Made by a program: the position numbers and the translations under genes
The notes under the pieces: generated by a model
Database searches by the model: none
What the model saw: the letters and a program-made list of their open reading frames with translations, nothing else
What the model was told of the DNA's origin: nothing
Part shown: positions 36,506 to 47,820 of the stretch, in pieces
Numbering within the stretch: the first letter of the stretch is position 1
Layout of the letters: every line of letters begins with the position of its first letter
DNA from: Ustilaginoidea virens
Taxonomy: Eukaryota > Ascomycota > Sordariomycetes > Hypocreales > Clavicipitaceae
Assembly: GCF_000687475.1 (NCBI RefSeq)
Contig: NC_057317.1
Location: 806,001 to 870,000, forward strand
DNA: 64,000 nt
Reading direction: 5' to 3'

Positions 36506-37249
36506 AAAGGGAAAGGGCGCCCTCGTCAACCGGGACGGGGCAGTCCTTGGAAGGAAAGGGAACGAGCTTAAGCAACAAAGGAATGGCAGAGGCGACTACA
36601 AAGTTTGACGCTGATCAAAGCGCGTAGAGACGGATGAAGCTTTAACGAGTGAGGAGGTGAGAGGCGGAGCAAGTTGCTGCAGCGCGAGAACCAGGAAGGA
36701 GGGTCCAGTCGGCAACCTGGTTCATCGAATCTGCAGCAGACAAGGGAACAGAAGCAGAACCAGGACAGGACAGGACAGGACAGGACAGGACGGAACAGGA
36801 ACAGGAACAGGAGAGATGGGTTGCCGCTCGTCGATTTTTCGTTTTTCCCCGTGTCGAGTCTCCCTCCATGCATGCACGCAGGCGCATGTGCAAGGTCATG
36901 ACAGGATATGCACACAGGGGCAGCAGGGGCAGGCAGGGCCACTAACCAAGGTAGGTCAGGGGCCGCCTTGGTGGGCCGCTTCTGCCTGGTGGGGCCAAGT
37001 CATGTCCCAAACCCCGCTTTTAGACGAGGGACCCGGCATTTGCCAGGGTGCGAGCGGTGCGAGCCAGCCAGCTTTAAGCCCAAACTCTCCTAGTACCCTG
37101 CATTTCAAGAGTAGCACATATCTAGTCCATCCATCGCCACGAGCGGGAAATCCCCCGACAAACGACCCGCGAAACCGCCGTGGCACCGGCATGCCGCGTG
37201 CTGCGTGCTGGGGCCGAGCCCCGTCCCCAGGAGACGCTTGAGGTTTGCT

Positions 37250-37306
37250 GGTCTCTGGTCTCTGGTCTCTGGTCTCTGGTCTCTGGTCTCTGGTCTCTGG
37301 TCTCTG
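37250..37306 (+). repeat. (GGTCTCT)n heptamer repeat
   Basis: About eight perfect tandem copies of a 7-bp unit. Confidence 0.9.
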
Positions 37307-38113
37307 CCTGTTTCCGGTCCGGCTCTGGGGCGAAAGCGGCACTCGTCCGTGCAAGCACCGCCTTTGTCATGCACCCGGCTGTGCTATTTTCGTGCCCTCC
37401 TCGCCGGGCCGATGTTGGACACGCTGGACGTGGACGGGGTTCTGGCGAGTCCTGGTCCATCCTGGTCCATACGCTTGCGGGCATCTGCTGCTGTGTTTGA
37501 CCCGTCTCCATCTTGTAGGGCTTGGCTGCCTATGCACATGTCTTCAAGTTACCAATACAAGCCATCCATCCCCCCGGACGACACAAGCGACGACGGATCA
37601 GCGGGAACATGATGCGTCATCGGGAATAGCACAATCAGCCCACGCTCGTACACCGTGCTCATCTGCGAGGGAAAAAAAAGACAAGACAACTTCAGAAATC
37701 TAGTGCTCGACGACCCCCCTTCGCAAGCTACTTCGTTTTACCTACGTGTGAAAAAGCGTCCAGACCGCATAGATATGTACCTCAAGCCAGGCCGACTGCT
37801 AAATGACGAATCCTCCAAACGCCGCAACGCAATACAAAGGGCTGGCATCACGGTGACCCGTATGACGATCATCCATATATAAAAACGACGGCGCGCAAGA
37901 TAGGCAAAGCAGCGAAGCAGGGACAAACACACACACAAGGACGAAAAGCTCCCCATCCCCATCACGTCCTCGAGGCCGGGAAAAAGAAAAGAAAAGAAGA
38001 AGAAAAGAAAAGTGTGTACAAGTCGTAAAGGGCTGGCAGCATCTCGTTCCCCGGCGTTGGATTTGCCTTTGAATCTTCCGGCACCCCGCCACTCTTGCCA
38101 CTCCCATCTTGTT

Positions 38114-38841
38114 CTACTTGCCAGGGGGGGGACCAGCTGGAGGGGCGTAGCTGGTGTTGTCGCGCTGGTACGTGCTTTGCGGCTGCTGAACATCGTACTG
38201 CTGCTGGTGCTGCTGCTGGTGCTGCTGGTGCTGCTGGTGGCCGTAGTAGCCGTCGTTGGGGTTAAAGGTTGTCCCGGTGTTCTGAGGCTGCTGGCCGTAG
38301 GCGAGAGGGGCGTTGTATTGGCCCTGCTGGCCGTAGCCTTGCTGATACCCGGGCTGGTACATGTAGCCTTGGTCGTAGCCTTGCTGGTAGTTGTTCATCT
38401 GGTGCTGCTGCTGCTCGCCGACCTTGCCCGAGGGCGCCATCCAGCCCGTCCCGTACATGGGCTGGGCGCCGCGGCGGCGGCGACGGCGGGCGGTGAAACT
38501 ACATGGCATTTGCCGCAGCCGAGATTAGCGACCGATCCCCAGATTCCCCAAGAGGAGGCCGAGCCCGAATCAAGGCCCAAGACGATGCTGCCGTCTCCTG
38601 GGGGGACAGCTGCTCGAGAGCCAAAGCAAAAAACCACACAACACGGCCATGACATGACGACTTACGCGCAAGAAAAGAGAATCAAGGTGACGACGACGAC
38701 GACGCCCGCCAGAACCACCCACCGGCCCCAGTCGTACCATCTGTTGTTGCAGGTGTAGGTGTACCCGTACGAGTAGCAGTAGGCCCTTTTGGCGTGGCTG
38801 GCCAGGCCGTCGGCAGCGACGGCAAACGCAGACGGCGCCAT
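38114..38841 (-). CDS. RCR-domain (Congo red resistance) membrane protein
   Basis: Two exons (38841-38666 and 38498-38114) give 186 aa. The 167-nt intron (GTAAGT donor, ATGTAG acceptor, phase 2) joins TLILFSC to AFTARRRRRRG. The short luminal N-terminus carries CYSYGYTYTCNNRWYDWGRW, followed by one helix (VVLAGVVVVVTLILFSCAF), an Arg-rich stop, the QPMYGTGWM motif and a Gln/Tyr-rich tail. This order is that of fungal RCR proteins; yeast Rcr1/Rcr2 act in the endomembrane system and alter chitin deposition and plasma-membrane transporter sorting. The tail shows no PPxY motif by eye, so the Rsp5-binding mode known for yeast may not apply. Confidence 0.85.
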
Positions 38842-39839
38842 TGCGCAAACAACAAAAAAAAAGGCCCGACCGAGCAAGAAGGGCCCCTCCCAAGACTCGG
38901 GAAAAAAAAAAGGAGCGGGGGGGATATCGCGCGGCGATCCCTTGTTTTTTTCCTGTTTCCCAGCAGACGCTGCAGGCCGGAAGCAGCAGCTTTCGGAACG
39001 GCTGATGCGGCACCTCGATAACGTCGAGCGAACCTCGCGCGCACCACCAATAAAGGATGAGAATCCGCCGGGGGGACTGTCGGAGAAAAAGAGCACCGGT
39101 TGCTGATTTTTTTTTTTTCTTTTAAAAAAAAAACACAGGCGTGAGCGGACCGATTTGATTTGAGATTCGGCGGACGGATGAAAGGGGGCGCAAGTATCCA
39201 AGATAGAGTAGAGCAGACGACGGGGGCGGCGAAACGAAAAGTAATCAAGTCGTGGGCAGCATGTGCCCCTTTTGTGCTTCTTGAGCTGATGGGGCTGGCT
39301 GACTGGGGGGAGGCGCTGCCGCAGAGCGTTGAGAGCTGCCAGACCCTGGTGGGACGTCCACATGCACTATTCCGTACTCCGTACAGCCCAGCTGCTCCAT
39401 ACCAGACGGCTCTCCGTTGGGCTGAGCCACGGGCCCACCAGAAGTCGGCGTCTTGGCACCACACACAGCTCTCCTGCTGGGACGGACTGGGTACCCTGGC
39501 CGGCCTGCAGCACTAACCCGCAGTAGTTCTGGGTACTCGCCACCAAGTTGCTCGCTGCTGTTCGGCGGAGGCACCCCACCATGCGTACTAGGTAGGTACC
39601 TGCCCGTTCCGAGCTACATGGTCCGCTGGCGTCAGCCCCCGCCCCAGCCCCAGCCCCACCACCCATCGTCATCATCATCCGTGGCTATGCCAAAGACCAA
39701 AAGAAAGAACTCACGCCCAGAAAACACCTTGCGCATGGGGTTTCTGCCGGCGGCAAGACGCAGCCGAAATGCGGAGAGTACTGGCGTGAAACGTAATCTT
39801 GACAAATGCTCCCCCAATTGAGACGCGGACCTGGGCACC

Positions 39840-39873
<34 letters not shown>

Positions 39874-41084
39874 GCCTGGCTCCATTCATCGAGAATACCC
39901 AGAGAAAAGAAAGAAAAGAAAGAAAAAAAAAAAGTCGCTCTGTCTTTCGTTCGGATGCTCGAATAAATTCAAGTGGCGGCGCTCCTGTGCTGCCAAACTT
40001 TGCGCCCCGTCAGCCATTGGTCCGTCTCAGCCCCGCCGCCCGCCGGGGCCCCCCGGGCCCACTAAACCACTCCGCTTTGCCACCAATCCGCGCCGCCGCC
40101 GTCTGTTTTGGTGACGCAATAGTGTCATCAGCCCACCAGACCAGACCCCGCAGCAACAAACAAATTGACAACGACCAGACGAAAGCGAACCCTTCGCCAC
40201 AAATGGCCTTTTGCTCTGCCGGTCGATATACGAAGTGCCCGCGCTGCATCAACAAGTGCATTTCCTCTGAAAGACATCTCTTCCCGTCGGCCCGGGTCAA
40301 ATGACCCATCCTGGCTCGATTTGCTACGTATTGCTTACATGGTGCGTCGTCTCAACTCGGCCCTCCCCGGCCTCCCGTGACATGCGTAGCGGACATGCAT
40401 ACATATGTACATACATGCGGAGAGGTCACGGTCTGGATCACGCCGCTGTGCAAAACATGGCCTCCGACCTCATCAATCAAACATTACTAGGATAGTGTGC
40501 GTAGTGATGTGATACATTATGAGCATTCCGGCAATTTCGAAGCGCCTGATTAGGCTCTTTGGCCGTGCTTCCAATGCCAACTCGCTCGCCTTGCTCTTTC
40601 GCAACGACGGACTTGAAATTGCACAAGAACGATCAACAAAAAATTTTTTTTTGAAAAAAAGACCAGGAAAGACAGAGCAGGGAAAGAGACCAAATCTGAA
40701 CTTGAACAAAACCAACTCCAGCCCAATGTCACATGTGCGTGATGAAGCAATGGCCAGTCATAGCGACTAGGTTTCCGCCAAGCTTTCATTTCGGTGCGCG
40801 AGCTGCACTTTATGCCCCAAACTTTGTGTGGTATCGTCGTAGCGAGTTTGAATCGTCGGTCATTTTGAGGAAGTGTTGATATCATTCTCTTCTTCTTCTT
40901 TTTCTTCTCGGTTTCTTCAGCAAAACGGCGCCGGGATACTGCCCATCCCGGCAAGTCCAACCTACCAACGCAGCAAGTCTCCGGTAACGCCCTGCAAGAT
41001 AAATCGTTCCAATCCCATCTAGACGGAGAAGAAAAAGCTTTTTTTTTCAGCGATATCATATTACCGTTTTTTTTTCAATCAAAT
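38842..41084. other. Intergenic region
   Basis: 2.2 kb upstream of the RCR gene and downstream of the 176-aa protein gene. It contains an A30 run at 39841-39870, a TACTCCGTAC site at 39370-39384, a TAGGTAGGTACC site near 39588 and purine-rich GAAAAGAAAG stretches near 39900. No gene with family support. Confidence 0.5.
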
Positions 41085-41822
41085 TCAGAGACCGGGTTTG
41101 GGGAAGGAGTATCGATGGCGTCTGAGCTCATCAGAGGCTTTCATGTTCCGATCCGCAGCCTGTTGCTTTGCAGCCAGGGCATTGATTTTCTCTCGGGCTC
41201 TGAGCAGACTGCTATTGTCTTGTTGTTTAATTTTGGCCCGAATGTCATACAAGGCCATGAGCGTTGACGCCCGTTCCAAGTCATCATCGACCTTTGGGAC
41301 ACATGTTAGCAAGACATGTTGCACAGGATATGTGCCAGTGGAATAGGGAGGGGGGGAAGATGAAAGAGAATATGAAAGAAAAAAGAGCTGGGCGATGGAA
41401 TCGTCAAGTGCAACATACATTCGAGTCGCTCGGGCGAGGCGTTCCGGGAATGGAGTTGGCTGCGGATCCGGGCCTCGACCCCGAGGAACTGATGAGAATC
41501 CGTCTCCCGAGCTTGTCAAACTTGGGCGGGACTGTCGGTTCGGAGGACCACGATCTCTTCATGCTGGACGGGCGTTGCGTCGGAGACTGAGGGATGGAAG
41601 TGGAGGTGGAAGTGGCTGAGGGCCGAGGTTCGACTTTGATAACAGGAACGTTGGCGGAGACAATGGCGGCGGCGGCCTCGGGTTCCTGCAGTGTTTGATC
41701 AAGGGCACATCAGCTTCGAGTCGCCAAGAGGGACAGAAAACGTGGAGAGCTGGAAGATAACCAACCGCAGCCCCGAGATTGCTCAAGTCGGCGAGCACCT
41801 GCGAGAGCTGGAGGCTCTCCAT
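41085..41822 (-). CDS. Small conserved-looking protein of unknown function
   Basis: Three exons, all phase 0: 41822-41766, 41685-41419 and 41291-41085, giving 176 aa. Donors are GTTGGT and GTATGT; acceptors are CTGCAG and CCAAAG, with TTGCTAAC before the last. The first exon reads MESLQLSQVLADLSNLGAA. The middle is Ser/Pro-rich with KFDKLGRRILISSSG and SRPGSAANSIPGTPRPS. The last exon is a charged helix (VDDDLERASTLMALYDIRAK, REKINALAAKQQAADRNMKA) likely to form a coiled coil, ending RRHRYSFPKPGL. Splicing removes every stop and leaves a smooth helical C-terminus, which supports the model. I do not recognise the family. The GTTGGT donor is weak, so the first junction is the least certain. Confidence 0.6.
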
Positions 41823-43268
41823 CGCAGGCTGCAGGTCCAGAGAAACCAGGTACGTATGCGAGCTGTTGCAAAAGGTTGCCCTGGCGAGCGGAAGAATCGC
41901 ATGCAACGGGCGCCAGTTGCAGACGAGAAATCGTTGGTTGGACCTCGTGCGCACAGGTGAAGGAGCAGTTGTCGCGCGACGAAACAGCAACAAGTCCGCG
42001 AGGAGATTTGCCGCGGGCAGGCTGATCAAGGGCTCGTTTGTCTGTCGAGTACGAGGACCGGCGGTACGACGAGGTGAAAAAGAGCGACGACGGGGTTGTT
42101 GCTTACATGCAGCGCAGTGACGCGGCCCCAAAGGCAAAACGCGACTTTATGTACTGGAAAAGAGTTGCGGTGGCTTGTTTTTGGGGGCAACTCTTCTTCA
42201 GCCGTCTGGTTGCTTTGCATGCATGGCCTTGGCGGGAGAGTGCGGTTTCTGACTTTGTGCTGCTTGCTGCTTACTTGCGCTGGTTCGGGAGGATTTGGAA
42301 CTTGCAAGCGGGGAAGGATCGAGCTTGGGGGGGCAACGGGGCGCGTAAGCCGTCAATGCGGAGTACTGTATGTCGATAACATGTATCCTATTGAGGCAAT
42401 ATGAGTCTAGGGTCTAAGGGCCTAGTTCCTAAGCACCTGCACCTACTAGCACGTAGGAGGTAGGTAGGTCGTACGTAGGTACTAGGCTCGTACCTAATGG
42501 TGGGTGGTACCTAAGGCAAACACCCCCCCTGTCTACACGAAGCCAAAACGGGCTAGTTGCCTGTACATGCCCTGGTGCTTCATGCACAGACAGGCACGGA
42601 GTACCGAGTACGGATACGGACCCCAGTGCCGCCTTATCCCGCGATCAACTCTACTTCCTAAACCCACCAAAATACTCCAGAGTCCGTCGTCATCAGTGAG
42701 TGAGTATAGGTATTTATTGCCCTGCATCGTCAGAACCGTGCCATGCCAATGAAATACAGAGCTGCGCCGCTACCAGCCACGTGACGGCAACTTCGCAGCA
42801 GACACGGATGCCTTGAATCTCTTTTTATCCGATGGGCCCAACTCTGACCCCAATGCTTGCTTCTTCTTCCTTTTCTTTTTCTGGCCTTCAACAATCAGAG
42901 CTTGGGTTGTGTGAAATAGACCTCAGTTGAGCGCATGACCATGTCATCCGTCCGAGATGGCTTATGCCCACCGTTGGATCAAGACAATGGCCAAGACTTG
43001 CAATCTATCCGTATAATCCATATTCATATTCGTAGCCGTTACCATCAAAGTAACGAGAAAAGGCGTAGCTTAGGGACGAATGACAAAAACCAACTTCCTC
43101 CGTCCATCCATCCATCCATCCATCCTCAGACAAAAATCAACCATCTTCGCCCGCAGCACGGGTCCTCAGGAATAATAAAGGAAAACCCGCCGCCTCTCGT
43201 CATGGCTCATGGCTGTCGAACCAATCAAACAACAACAACTTTCTCTTGCCACGACTATGCCGACGAGT
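41823..43268. other. Intergenic region with TAGGTAGG motif cluster
   Basis: Upstream of the 176-aa gene and downstream of pyruvate carboxylase. A dense cluster of CCTA/TAGG, GTACGTAGGTAC and GGTACC elements fills 42400-42520, a TACGGAGTACCGAGTACGG site lies at 42595-42620, and a (CCAT)n run at 43103-43121. No gene seen. Confidence 0.5.
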
Positions 43269-46200
43269 CTAAGCCTTTGTAATTCTGCAAACAAGGTCTG
43301 AACCATCCACAGAGTCACCTTCCCTGACCTGAAGGCTGGCGACCTTGCCGCTGTGAGGCGCCGATATGACCATTTCCTAGTTTTCCATGTTAGTCTCTGC
43401 ATCTTCTTCAACCACGGGAGTGTAGCTAACCATCTTCATCGCCGACAAGACAGCCAATGGGTCTCCCTTCTTGACCTCAGTGCCTTCATGCACACGAAGC
43501 TCGACCAATACACCCGACATGGGAGCTCCAACCTGGCTCGAGTCGCTAGGATCGGCCTTGGGTCGACTGACGTTCTCAACAGCAGCCTTCTTATCAATCA
43601 CCGCTACTTGTCGAACCTCGCCGTTCATCTCGAAAAACACTTCGCGCTGGCCAGTGTTCTCGCTCAGGGGCCCGACAGCAAGGAGCTTCAGGATCAGCAC
43701 CTTGCCCTTCTCGAGCTCAACGTTGAATTCCTCGCCAATCTCAGGCCGTGACAGGAAAAACCGTGTTGGCAGGACCGAGAGGTCGCCGTACTGCTGTACA
43801 AACTTTTTGTAGTCCTCAAACACCTTGGGGTACATGACGTGCGACGCAACATCGCACTCGGTGACGGGTGCTCCATATTTCTTGCCGAGATCCTTCTTGA
43901 CTTTGGCAAAGTCCACGGGCTCAAGAAACAGCCCGGGCCGCTTATCAAGCTTGCGTCGACCGCGCAAAGCATCCGAGCGCAGAGGCTCCGGGAATCCTCC
44001 GTATGGCTGACCCATCAGACCCTCCAAAAACTCGAGCACAGAAGCAGGGAAATCTAGTTCTCCGGCCCGTGCCTTCACATCCTCGGCAGAAAGCTTGTTC
44101 GAGACCATGAACTGGGCAAGGTCGCCGACAACCTTCGAGGTTGGCGTCACCTTGACGATGTCGCCGAGCAAGTCGTTGGCGTGTTCGTAGGCCTTTTTGG
44201 TCTCGAGCCACTGCGAGCCTAGCCCGAGCTGGGAAGCTTGGAACATCATGTTGGTCAGCTGACCGCCGGGGATTTCATGCTCGTAGACCTCGGGATCGGG
44301 GCCGGCAAGGTGGGCCTCGAAGGGAGAGTACAACAGGCGGAGCTGTGACCAATACGTGTCGAGAGCGCGCACCTGGCGGGGATCCAGGCCAGGTTCCAAT
44401 CCAGTGCCTTCCAGAGACGCCAGGATGGCATTGATGCTGGGCTGAGACGTCATGCCAGACAAGCTATCGGTAGCAGCGTCCACAGCGTCGGCACCGGCTT
44501 TGGCACAAGCAACCATGGAGGCGACACCAGTACCAGCCGAGTCGTGGGTGTGAACGTGAATGGGCAAGTCGGGATACTTTTGGCGGATCGAACCAACGAG
44601 AAGAGTCGCAGCATGCGGCTTGAGAACACCAGCCATATCCTTGATTCCGAGAACGTGAATGTCAAGAGCAACCAGCTTGTCGACCAAATCCAAGTAGTAC
44701 TCCAAGTTGTACTTTTTCTTGGGGTTCTTGGGTAGAGATGGTTAGAATCGTTCATACGATAAATGCACTGCTTGTTAAAAATCATCGACTTACCAACACT
44801 GCGACTCAAGTCAGAATTCGTTCGGAAAGTCAGGGGTTGATGCACATCGAAGTAGGAACAATGGGGGGGGGGGGGATTCACGAACTGTCTCCAGAAATAC
44901 ACACGGTACCCTCGGCAACACCGCCGACCTTCTGAACGGCCTTGATACCGACCTCGAGCTGGTTAATGTCATTCAAAGCGTCGAAAACACGAAAGATGTC
45001 AACGCCGTTTCTCTTGGCTTGATCGACAAAGTGATCAATGGCATTGTCAGGGAGGGATGAGTAGGCCACGCCGTTGGCACCACGGAGGAGCATCTGGAAG
45101 GGGATGTTGGGAACGAGCTTTCGCATTTTGCGAAGACGGTCCCAAGGGTCCTCGTACAGGAATCGCATGGCCACGTCAAAAGTAGCACCGCCCCAGCATT
45201 CCAAACTGTAGAGGTTGGAGAGTGCGTGGCTTGTCTCCTTGGCGATGTTCAGGAGATCCACAGTTCGAACACGGGTGGCAAGCAGAGACTGGTGAGCATC
45301 TCTCCACGTCGTGTCCATGATGAGGCAGCCTTTGTAATCCCGAACAGCCTTGGCAAAAGCCTTGGGGCCTTTCTCCAAAAGGATGCTTCTCCAACCGTTC
45401 TGGCAGGGTTCGCTCACGTCCACCTTTTGGCCATTAGCCGCAATGATTTTCGGGATGATGATGTCAGTCTTGAGCTTCGGTTCGCCAATTTGCCCCTTGA
45501 TAGAGCTACCATTGACTGCCATGTCGCCAAGATATGCCAGCAGCTTTTGGGCACGGTTCTGGCTCCCAACAAGTTCAAATAGCTCGGGAGTATCATCAAT
45601 AAAGGTAGTCCAGCAGTTGCCGTCAATGAAGGTGGGGTGGGTAAGCAGGGAAACAAGGAAAGGAATATTGGTCTTTACACCTCGGACTCGGAACTCAATC
45701 AAGGCACGGAGGACCTTTCTGCGAGCAATCTCGTAAGTCGAGCCGTGGCAGCTGCATTTGACCAGCATGGAATCGTAGTGAGGCGTGATGACGGCGCCGG
45801 CAAAACCGTTACCGCCATCAAGACGGACGCCGTTACCACCAGCAGATCGGTACACCTCGATCTTGCCAGTGTCGGGTCGGAACTGCTCAGCGGGGTCTTC
45901 CGTGGTTATACGGCACTGAATGGCAAAGCCCCGAGTGGAGATGCGATCCTGCGTTAGGCCGAGCTGGGAGAGAGTGGCGCCGGCCGCAATCTGAATCTGA
46001 GCGGCAACGATATCAATGCCGGTAATCTCCTCGGTAATGGTGTGCTCGACTTGAATTCGAGGGTTGATTTCAATGAAGTAGTATCGGTTTTGCTGGTCAA
46101 CCAAAAACTCTGCCGTGCCTGCGTTGCGGTAATTGACAGACTTGGCCAGCTTGACTGCGTCGGCCAGGATGGCATCCCTGGTCTCGGCAGGAAGATCCTT

Positions 46201-47820
46201 GGCCGGGGCAATCTCGACGACCTTCTGATGTCTCCTCTGAACGGAGCAGTCTCGTTCATACAAGTGAACAATGTTTCCATGATTATCACCAAGGAGTTGA
46301 ACCTCGATGTGCTTGGGCTTGTCGAGAAATCGCTCTACAAAGACGGTGCCGTTTCCGAATGCAGACTTTGCCTCCGAAGTAGCACGCTCGAAGGACTCCT
46401 TGAGGGATTCCGGGTCACGAACAACTCGCATGCCTCGGCCGCCGCCACCGTAGGCAGCCTTGATGATGATGGGGAAACCATGCTTGTCAGTAAAAGCCTT
46501 GACTTCATCGTACTTGGCAACAGCACCCTCGGTTCCGGGGACGACGGGCACATCAGCGGCGATAGCAAGCTTACGTGCTGAGACCTTGTCACCCAGGGCA
46601 TCAATAACATCGGGTTGGGGCCCAACAAACTACATGCGTGAGAGCGGATTAATATCCGGGTCAGCGGTTAAGGCTCCAACAATAGCAGCGGAGGGGGATA
46701 AAGCAAGCTGCTCAGTAGAGCGGCGGTATCTCTTACAATGAGGCCGGCTTTCTCAACATTGCGAGCAAACTCGGCATTTTCCGAAAGGAAACCATAGCCT
46801 ACTTCGCGTCAGCGACAGACAGGCCTTTGATACACATGTCGTAAGCAGAACTCGGCTAACCGGGATGGATCAATTGAGCTCCGTGCTCAACAGCAATCTT
46901 GATAATCTCGTCTCCAGCTAAATAGGCGCCGACCGGGGTATATTGGCCGCGTTTGCCAATCACGTAGGCCTCGTCGGCCTCTGCGATGCTGGTAGTCAGT
47001 GACGAGCCAAGAGCCAATGATGGTGACCAAGTGGTGATTCCTACTCTGCCTGTGCATGCTAAGACGGTCCTCATAGCTGTCAGGGAGAAGCCGGTCAGAT
47101 TAGTGGCGACTACTGAAAGCTTTCATCCAAGGGTTGGAGAGGGGAGGGGTGAGCTTCAAGATGGATAATACCTGAAGACGGCGATGGTGTGCAGTGAAAG
47201 CTCGTGCGCCTATAGGAAGATATCAGTCGCCGTGGGATTGGAGGTGGTCCCGCGCTCTGCGAGCGGGTTGAAAGACATGGATGGCGACTAACAGTTCTAA
47301 AAATCTGTTACTCCGGCATTGATTTGCAGGTTAGCATAGCAGATAACCGGCTGGATCGCGTCATATCTCGAGTTTTTTTTGAACCGGTGGGGTCATGTCG
47401 TACCCGGATTGCTGGCACATGTCAGCCCAATGCTGCAATCACGGGGTCCTGGGCTGCAGAAGAGGACTTGGATTGCGACTTACGAATTTCACCACGGTTG
47501 GCGACTGTAGAGCAGGGAAGAAGAAGAAAGAACTCGAGTCAGCACAGTATGCCAAGGATACCATCGGGGGGGGCCCCTTTGTTTGATCTCTCAATTTGGG
47601 CAGCGAGGGGAAGGGAAAATGCGTAAGACCCGACGAACAACTACCCGGGCAAAGCAGGCAAGATCAAAACAACGGGCCGAGTCTCACCAAGAATCTTCTT
47701 CATCTGCATGATACTCGAGTTGGCTCGAATATGATGAACAGTGTTGGCGGCCTTGGGCTCGTCAACATCCTCGTCGTCGAAGACATCGTTGAACGTTAGA
47801 GGCTGCTGGGGAGCTGCCAT
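43269..47820 (-). CDS. pyc: Pyruvate carboxylase, 12 exons with microexons
   Basis: Biotin enzyme carboxylating pyruvate to oxaloacetate (anaplerosis, gluconeogenesis). Exons on the - strand: 47820-47688, 47504-47484, 47411-47404, 47304-47293, 47209-47172, 47076-47045, 46980-46861, 46798-46737, 46629-44886, 44798-44794, 44726-43431, 43376-43269. They sum to 3579 nt and 1192 aa, the usual fungal length. Order: biotin carboxylase/ATP-grasp (VANRGEIPIRIFRTAHELSL, KAAYGGGGRGMRVV, EINPRIQVEHTITEE), carboxyltransferase (MDTTWRDAHQSLLATRVRT, LRGANGVAYSS, GDMLNPKKKYNLEYYLDL, HVHTHDSAGTG), and biotinyl domain (LSAMKMEMVISAPH, biotinyl Lys1156). Exons of 5, 8 and 12 nt are required to restore GDMLN, PIR and IFRT. 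The final 54-nt intron splits AMKM from EMVI. No mitochondrial presequence is obvious, which fits the cytosolic enzyme of many moulds. Confidence 0.95.
44794..44798 (-). other. pyc: 5-nt microexon of pyruvate carboxylase
   Basis: TGTTG lies between a TCGCAG acceptor and a GTAAGT donor. With the final A of the 1744-nt exon it makes ATG TTG, giving Met724-Leu725 in GDMLNPKKKYNL. Flanking introns are 87 nt (44799-44885, containing a C13 run in the sense strand) and 67 nt (44727-44793, with a TCTAAC branch). Confidence 0.85.
47172..47504 (-). other. pyc: Cluster of tiny exons (21, 8, 12, 38 nt) in pyruvate carboxylase
   Basis: Exons 47504-47484, 47411-47404, 47304-47293 and 47209-47172 encode VANRGEI, PIR, IFRT and AHELSLHTIAVF(S). 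Each is flanked by GT...AG. The intron before the 8-nt exon has a GGCTGAC branch and the one before the 12-nt exon a GCTAAC branch. A 32-nt exon (47076-47045) follows. The joined reading matches the conserved biotin carboxylase N-terminus without a gap. Confidence 0.85.

Larger units (their letters stand above)
36205..38113. other. Intergenic region with A45 and short tandem repeats
   Basis: Lies between the fibroin-3-like gene start and the RCR gene stop (both -). It holds an A45 run at 36458-36502, a (CAGGA)n block at 36761-36790, and a 7-bp (GGTCTCT)n block at 37250-37306 of about eight copies. No supportable gene. Confidence 0.5.
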
